From Luidia sarsii (Eukaryota; Echinodermata; Asteroidea; Paxillosida; Luidiidae): a DNA stretch of 64,000 bases. A program made the translations under genes and the position numbers. The stretch spans positions 25,785,725-25,849,724 of the forward strand of contig OX465103.1 of assembly GCA_949987565.1 (NCBI GenBank). The letters are read 5' to 3'. The notes below the pieces were generated by a model. That model worked only from the letters and a program-made list of their open reading frames with translations. It did no database searches and was not told where the DNA came from. Below, in pieces: positions 57,013 through 64,000 of this stretch; positions within the stretch are counted from its first letter, which is position 1, and each line of letters starts with the position of its first letter.

Positions 57013-60000
57013 TCAGTCCCTTGGCTCGGCCTGCAGGCGATACTGGGGCGGGTACACCCACAGCCACTGCGACTCCAGCTTGGGCCTAGGGTCTCCGTCG
57101 GGCAGCTTGAACTTGAACTTCTGGATCAGCGTGATGTAGAAGAGGAAGAACTCCTTCTGGGACTGCTGCTCGCCGATGCAAGTCCTGCGCCCTGTATCGA
57201 CGAAAGAACAATAAGAACCAGATATCAATCGCAAGACGCCTCTCACCTGAAGTCGAAGATTCCTCCAAGAATGACATGTCCATGCAGCGGACCCGGCCAG
57301 CAGATAATATGTGAGAGCGCCTAATAAGGCAATGAGACCAGGGAAACCTTTAAAAACTTTCTTAAGTCATTAACATTATATTTAATGTTCATTGATTATC
57401 AGGTCACATTCTACCCTTTCTATTTTTTTTCTTTCTGCTTGACCGTTCTCTTTGATGTGCGTCTTGAGCAGCTGTTTGATTTTGGCACAATAATTGGCAA
57501 ATCTGCATCCACTTTGTGTAATCCCAGAGCTACTGTATATAGCCAGGTTTACAACAAATGGTTGTTTGCATCTGAATGAAAGCGGGGTTGTGATCCCTGG
57601 AGATATATATATATACGGCAGTTAATGGTTGAATTGCTTCTGACTGGCGCCCCCACCCCGGCAAAGACTAGTTGACTATTAGGGAAGGCTGCCATCTATA
57701 AGGGCTGGATAGCTCAGATGGTATTATAATACTAAGAGCACCAGGTTCAAGTCCCGGTCCAGTCCAATTTTTCTTTGCCAATTTTTCAATTTGTTCAAAA
57801 GTAGATTTCCAATTTTAAGTTTTTCCTTTTTGTTTGGCAATAAAAATCTCATGCATTATGAAAGACCAATTGGCGGACAACCGATTACCCGATTTCGCAG
57901 AGATCCGCCGTCAACGAATCCATCCGCCGTCACATTGGAGGCCATACCGTATAGATAAACCCATTTTTGTCGTCTAACCACGGCTATAGTGACCAAAATG
58001 TCCAAGTGGTACACGGAACACAATTGTGACCCGGCACAGCATAATGAGAAATAACCTCACTTTTGAGATTTTGAGCTTTTCTAATGATGTGAAAGAGTAT
58101 ACCATTAGCTTTCAAATGATATCAAAATATAATATCCTCTAATACTTAGAATTTCCGAAAATAAAAACAAAAGAAAATTGATTTGTATTCGAATTGTGAA
58201 GATACTTTAACTTCAGGCGTTGTTTACTCAAAAAGTGTTTTGGTGGGACATTCCTCATGTCGTTGTGCCGGGTCACAATTGGTAGACCGATATGCTGTCA
58301 TGCAGCACATCAACGGTCCCCCAAAACGGTAGCTCCCACACAGAGCCGTCTGGTCGGATTCGTACTGGGTCTTGGAAGATATAATTATGGACTTTTAATT
58401 GTCTGCACCATTATGGCCTATGCTTTGTTTCTGTAGCCGCACAGTGACGTGCTCACCAACTCGGGAGGGACTGGTTTCCCTAGTTTCTCCCACACAAAGT
58501 CATGCAATCACTGTACATATGTATAGACATCACCTTGGAAAGTAGGGCTACATACCAGTGGAGTACGGCATGAAGTAGTCCGGTCGCACGATGCGGCGTT
58601 CCTCGTTGATGAACCTCTCCGGTCTGAACCGCTCGGGATCGCCCCAGAGCTCCCGATTGGAGTGGACCTCGTAGATGTTGGGTATGACTGTGGTGTCCTT
58701 GGGAATCTTGTAGCCGAGGATGTCCACGTCGGCGGCGGTGAAGTGCGGAACCAGGAGCCAGAAGGTGGTGTCCATGCGCAGGGTCTCCAGGATGGTAGCC
58801 TCGGTGTAGGGCATCCTCTCCTTGTCCTGCAGCCTGGGCGGACGGTCCCCGATGACGTCTTGGATCTCCTGGTAGACGCCTTCCTGCACCTCGGGGTGGA
58901 GGGCCGTGGCGAGCATCAGGAAGAGGAAGACTGCGGTCGCCGTGTCCCCCTGGTCGGGAATGAAGAAGAAGATCATCCACAGGAGTTTCTCCTCGTCGAA
59001 GTCTCTCAGGTCGCCGCTGGGGTCGCCCTTGGCCATCTCGATCAGGCAGGCGTCAACCATGTCCCGCGGCTGGTCGGGGTCCAGAGTGGCCCGGTGGTGC
59101 TCGACGTGCTTGCGGACGAAGTCTATCAGCTCCGAGGTGATTCGCTTGCCTAGCTCCATGCGTGGGTGGAGCCCGAGTTTGTCCAACAGCGGCAGGAACG
59201 GCTCCAGGGGAAACAGCTTGAAGATCTCCACGTACCACTGGAGTATCTGGTCCTGAGTTTGAGCGAACTCTTTGTCGTCCTCCTCGTACGTGGTAGAGAA
59301 GATGGCAGAGAAGGTGACGTTCAGGAGGCAGAGACTGATGGGTAGCGTGGGGTCGAAGGGTTGGCCCTTCCTCTTCTTGATCAGTTCCACCAAGTGGTTA
59401 GCCTCACGATGGATGGCCTCCTCAGCTCCTGACGTACCGTAGCCAAACTGACGGACGGTGCGCATCATGTACTTCTTCTCTCTTTTCCAGGAATCGGTGA
59501 ACGCCTCCAGGAAGACACCTAAAGCGACCGAGATTGAGCAAACCAGTCATCATTCCACCATCTAGTCTTTAGTCTTCCTAATTCTAGAACGTATTAAAGA
59601 AAACACATTATTTAAGTCCTTCTCTCACTCACTTCTCACATTATGTAGCCTAGCTTTCTCTCCTTAGATACACCCATCCTTTTCAAGTAACTTTCGTCAT
59701 CTCTTCTATTCAATATTGTTTATTTACAGTTTCATCGCTGCTTTCGTTTTGTCTTGATTATCCGGTCTGAGTCGTATTGTTTGTCTTGTGTCACCTTGTC
59801 TGTTTGCTCTTGTATTTATGTCTAATTGTCTGTAAAGGCTGTTCTCTACAAGCCTTGGCTTATATGAATAGCCCCATACTTTCACACCTTCGTTCATTTT
59901 AAGTCCTTTATATATTCACATTTGCTAGTTATCACTTATTGCTATCACTTAGTGTTATTTTTTATCATATGGATATCATATATCATATAAATTATATATT

Positions 60001-62264
60001 ATGATTCACTTGATCTACTTTGATTTGCATGTTTGTGGGAAGTATAGAAATAAATGTTTCCTGAATTGAATTGAATTGAACTTTAACTTTCTAATTTAAT
60101 TGAACTTTAACTTTCTGATGGGACGGGGGTTGGTGGGTACACGACTACACGTACCGACATTTCTGTGATTTCTGTTGACGTAGGTAAAGGGCCAGACACT
60201 GGGACGATCGGACATCCGAGTAGAGTTATCCACGAAGGCTTCCTTGATGGACTTGTAGCTGTTTAGAATGAGCATGGGCCTGTTGGTAATAGGGAGACAC
60301 ATCACCTTGAAGACCTACTGGACAGATTTATCCAAAAATGCGTAGCTGATTTCGAGAAATGGCAAAGAAAACGTTTACTGCATGGACGGCGGGACTTATA
60401 TGCAGTGACGAGACTTCTGGTTTTGCTACCAGCGCTCTAACCATCTGAGTTATCTAGCCCTTAGATGGCAGCCTTCCCAAAGAGTCAACTGACTGAGCCT
60501 ATAGTTGACTATTTGTCAACTAGTCTAAGCCGAGTTGACTATTTGTCTAAGCTTTGGTCAACTAGTCTAAGCCGAGTTGACCAAATACATGTAGTCAACT
60601 ATAGTCTAAGCCTAGTTGACCAAAATAGTCAACTAGTCAAAGCCTATAGACTGTTTGGGTTCAAGTCCCAGTCCAGACAAGGGTTTTCTTTGCCATTTTT
60701 TTTTCAAAATCATAAATGAACAAATAACTGAAAGAACGGTGAGGGAATCGGGGGAGGTTACGTTAGTTAGTGTGCCACTACTTTCAGGATATCACCCACA
60801 TCCACAGCCACAGCCACAGCCAACAGAGCAGCAGTGCATTTTCTCTGCTGAGCGGCCTTTGAAGAAAGCGATCCAGACTGAGATTGATGTGATGTCCATG
60901 AGGTATTTGACTTGATAGTAGATTACTGCAATATCTACCCAGTCCTTTGATTTTGTTTTAAAAATAAAAACTGATGTGCCTGTAGACACTACTGAGTCGT
61001 TAACACATGTAAATTACAGTGTACAAGGGAACTACGACTTTCTGTGTGAGCATGACCTTCCCAAATAGTCAACTAGTCTTGATTACCCGCGATTACTCGG
61101 CTTCAAGTCCGGCGTCACACACACGTCACCAAATATCATTCATTATTTTATTAAGAAAAACAAATCCGGCAAGTGGTTGTGCCAGACAATGCTGTTGTTT
61201 ACATACCGGTGTAGGTATTAGACTGAAATGCTTCCGCGGGATTGAGTGGTGTAACTAACCAGTGAGCTCGCGTACAGAGGACAAGCTTTCCGTCCTTATA
61301 GATATAACATAATGTTTGCGTCGAGGAGAATGTAATAAGATAGTCGCGTAAGTAATAAATGTTAACACGGCTCTCCATACTCTTTTGTGTTGCAAATATT
61401 GTATAGAAGCCATTATACATGAACTTGTGTATGTGTGTATAGGCCTATGACGCATTATACAATCCCCTCGCATAATATAATTATGTACACGACGCGCTAT
61501 AGGCCTACTGCAATAATAATTATTCGAATCCACCACACGACCTCGTGCGACCAGGTGGGTGGTCAAGTGGTTAAGACGCCGCCTGCACTAGAAAGTGGGA
61601 GCTTCCTGAATTGTTTTCATCAGGCATCGGGCAAAGCACTGTGAACACTCAGTGCTTATTACGTCCAGCAGGGCAAAGCCTCGTCGAAGGCTTCTGTTAA
61701 ATTTTCCCAGTCAAAGTAAAATGTATGCCAGTACATAGGGCTTCAGTATATACAGTATACGCTTCACATTTCCCTATGTACAACGTACAACATGGAGGGC
61801 AGGATATACTAACCCCTGTACTTCCTCCCTCATAATGATTACAATCATGTATAGAGGCGAAACTGCGAGGCAAACTGCAGCTAAACCTGCCTGCCATGCT
61901 GTTGGGTCGTATCCCCCAGCCTATGGCGCCTGTGGTACGCGGGACTACGATTGCAGTCCGGCGTGCATAATCATGACCATACTCACTTCCCGCCAGTCGA
62001 AGTCAGCGTGAACATATCGGGGTGGTACTTCTTGCCCAGACGGGTGATGTTCTCGTTGGTCTGGCCAGACTCCGGGCTTATCAGGAGCACGTTGCCCAGA
62101 AAGGGCCAGCCCCAGGGGCCGGGGGGCCAGCTGTACTTTCGCCAGCGGGCCAGTCGTCGGTACACCAGAGCGGCCAGCAGGAACGCGGCCAGCAGGACGA
62201 GGCCAGCCGACCAGGTCAGCTCCATTTCGCTCAGGGAGACTACGACATAGTCTGCGTAGGCCAT
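57013..62264 (-). CDS. Cytochrome P450, CYP2-clan-like, copy 2 (four exons, complete)
   Basis: Paralog of the gene at 40759-47167, in the same orientation. Exons: 62264-61987, 60279-60155, 59518-58556 and 57191-57013; 515 codons (514 aa). Exons 2, 3 and 4 have exactly the same lengths and intron phases as copy 1; exon 1 is 12 bp longer, giving MAYADYVVVS where copy 1 has MAFVDS. Anchor, WPPGPWGWPFLGN hinge, DQGDT I-helix, ETLR and YSTGRRTCIGE haem loop are all kept. I count 16 differences in the 321 residues of exon 3, over half of them within copy-1 residues about 225-270, which include substrate-contact regions in CYP2 proteins (family knowledge). Both copies appear functional. Intron 3 carries a MITE (58027-58277) and a SINE (57650-57840) not present at the corresponding place in copy 1. 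Confidence 0.93.
57650..57840 (+). mobile_element. tRNA-derived SINE, family 1
   Basis: Head ggctggatagctcagatggt, box B ggttcaagtcccggtcc, tail aatttttctttgccaatttt. The preceding ccccggcaaagactagttga also precedes the copy at 25640. Inside intron 3 of P450 copy 2. Confidence 0.65.
58027..58277. mobile_element. MITE, GTGACCCGGCAC family, in P450 copy 2 intron 3
   Basis: 251 bp with inverted ends GTGACCCGGCAC, flanked by AATT on both sides. The matching place in P450 copy 1 (near 41070) reads cacaataatggtactgg without the element, so insertion came after the gene duplication. Confidence 0.82.
60370..60720. mobile_element. Cluster of SINE family 1 parts and TAGTCAACT repeats
   Basis: A minus-strand head (box A in ctaaccatctgagttatcta) lies at 60370-60465. 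Then come tandem copies of agtcaactagtctaagccga up to 60650, then a plus-strand box B and tail (ttcaagtcccagtcc...ttttctttgcca). Looks like nested or rearranged copies. Located in intron 1 of P450 copy 2, ending just above exon 2. Confidence 0.5.
61535..61690 (+). mobile_element. tRNA-derived SINE, family 2
   Basis: Reads gaccaggtgggtggtcaagt ggttaagacgccgcc...gtgggagcttcc, then catcaggcatcgggcaaagc actgtgaacactcagtgctt. Same family as 17925-18070. In intron 1 of P450 copy 2. Confidence 0.58.
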
Positions 62265-64000
62265 TGCTCGCTGGTCGTTTGTGTGGTGTGCCAGTGCAGT
62301 GCGCACCGACGTATGGTGGGCATGCTAGGGGCACGGACCTATGCGTTAGGCCATGGAGGAATAAAAACATTCCTCCATTGTTAGACTGTGTATGGTGACC
62401 TACGCGATTCGGATCGATTCATCTTTTGATCTCGGTTTGGAGACCTTTGTCAGGGGTATTCAAGACAATACATGAGTATGGAGAGCCGTTTCAACATGTA
62501 TTACTTTTGCGACGATCTTATATTAAGATATAGACGAGATATGTATCTCTAATGTAGAGGTGGGTGTTCGTGGATGGGTAGGTATGCCGCATGTGCAGCT
62601 CGATCCTCAACGTGAACAGGCTTTTCAACGTCAGCCTCCCCTAGCTGCCTAAACAAATAAATTGTCGGACAGTGTGGACCAAGCCCGCTCGCTGTGCAGC
62701 ACGGGTACTATACCTGACCAAAGCATTGGAGGACTTGAAAATATATCGGTGGTTGGTGATTGCAGCGTTATTACTACTAAGTACTAGACTGTTTGGCCAA
62801 CCTCCCGAATCCGGACTTGGGGATAATGTAAGTAGTTTTGTAGGTCAAACAAAGATCGATCTGGTCACGCTAGTTCAGTAAAAAGTACATGTAGTATTCA
62901 ACTAATATAATACCAGGTACAACATCAAGCTGACAGTGACACTGTGGCACGGGGAGGAATATACCGTGGCCATAGCGGCGCGGCGGCTGCCCTACTTACT
63001 GGGGTTAGACAACCACTGGATACATTCTTCTTCAAAATAATCTTCAAACTCAAGGGGATTTGATAACCTATTAGTCATTTTTATAGTCAAAGAAGGAAGA
63101 AGGGGAAAACAAGGAATGATGACTGAATGTTCCAAACAGGTCTTGCGGGGCTGAACATTATATTTTATTGGAGCAGACCCCGGCCCTTGGTTCTATGAAG
63201 ACATCTACAATGTAGGATATAATACGGACGAAACTCGGACGAAAATTATTTGAGGCCTTTACGTATGAAGCCTGTGTGTAGTTTTTCACAAGATTTAAAT
63301 GAGTCCCATGGGACTCAAAAGCTTAGCCAGAGGAAATAGCGCTCTTCTATTAGACTCGTATACGGAAAGCTATTATTTCTTCGCTGGTTGCACTGCATGT
63401 CCTGTATCGTACCGTTAGCTTTATGGCCATTGTGTGGGGAACCAGTTCGCTGTGCCGGTGTCACGATCTCACACGGGCTCCGAGTGCTGAGTTGGGCCGT
63501 GACGTCACTGGCTCGCTTTAGAACGTTGCAGCAACGTTCTCAGCTGCTCAGCGTGCTAAGATGAGTCAGTGAACCAAGCACGTGGGGGCGCCCTTCATGT
63601 GAATGTTATTTATGATTTTCCGCGAACAAACACAGGCTAGGCCTAGGTGTCAACGAAGAACGAACGTGCCTGAAAGCGCTGCATTGCCAATGGCCGTATC
63701 GACTCAGCACGGCCTTCAAAATGGACAACTACCATATGAATTGCTCATGGTAATATGGCAACGGTCTCGTTTGAGCATGGGACCCGGATCAGACCACACC
63801 GGGAACAATTTGCGCCCATTGAAATCGTACTTGAAGGTCCCTGGCACTCTAACCATGGGTACTCTAACCATAACTAATGTATTGCGCCCTCAATCCCGAG
63901 CACAGGCCATCTGCCGCCTGGCTAGGGCGCCCCCTGTCGTCTTGAATGACACGCGCTCTGTACTCGCACTATCCCAGTGAGTGACTCGTGTAGGAAATTG
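62265..64000. other. 5' flank of P450 copy 2 and unassigned sequence
   Basis: Up to about 62590 the text is homologous to the flank of copy 1 (47168-47560), including tggtcgtttgtgtg, gagagccg and the final gaggtgggt. This is the upstream edge of the duplication and holds the shared promoter region. Beyond it I see nothing recognisable; an open frame at 63603-63980 has no domain features. Confidence 0.45.

Noticed and set aside
63603..63980. 125-codon plus-strand open frame at the window edge
   Set aside because: No recognisable domain, composition bias or splice sites; cannot be supported as a gene.

Overview
This is a window of a large, repeat-rich metazoan genome. It has GT-AG introns, GC-rich host exons in AT-rich surroundings, many MITEs and tRNA-derived SINEs, and frequent tacatgtacatg microsatellites. 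A vertebrate-like renin-binding protein gene, CYP2-clan P450s, a probable LAP2 exon and a RAG1-like transposon point to a marine invertebrate deuterostome. An echinoderm seems most likely, with amphioxus or a hemichordate as alternatives. I cannot fix the species from the sequence.

Layout. A last exon resembling LAP2/thymopoietin (+) lies near 1.1-1.4 kb, followed by about 9 kb of repeats. A complete nine-exon gene on the minus strand (10,363-21,351) encodes N-acylglucosamine 2-epimerase (RENBP); its introns are packed with MITEs and minisatellites. From 21.4 to 30 kb there are simple repeats, SINEs and a 63-bp tandem array. A FLYWCH zinc-finger exon (minus) sits at 29,966-31,047. From 31 to 40 kb there are more MITEs and an inverted-repeat transposon. 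Two paralogous cytochrome P450 genes, both on the minus strand and both intact in four exons, occupy 40,759-47,167 and 57,013-62,264; they are a recent tandem duplication.

The most notable object lies between the two P450 genes. It is a 7.53-kb element (47,772-55,302) bounded by a perfect 15-bp terminal inverted repeat (CACGGCCGTTTCAGA) and a 4-bp target duplication (GAAA). It carries one ten-exon gene with an uninterrupted reading frame of 982 codons when spliced at GT-AG sites. The predicted protein has the RAG1 N-terminal zinc region, a C3HC4 RING finger, and a RAG1/Transib-type DDE core with the zinc CxxC and HxxxxH pairs. No RAG2-like gene is visible. It resembles the N-RAG-TP type of element described from molluscs, apparently in complete form, and gives a direct view of a RAG1-like protein joined to its own transposon ends.

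Elsewhere the window is a good record of small DNA-element activity: nested MITEs, a MITE that split a tandem-repeat monomer, and a MITE in one P450 paralog whose empty site survives in the other.
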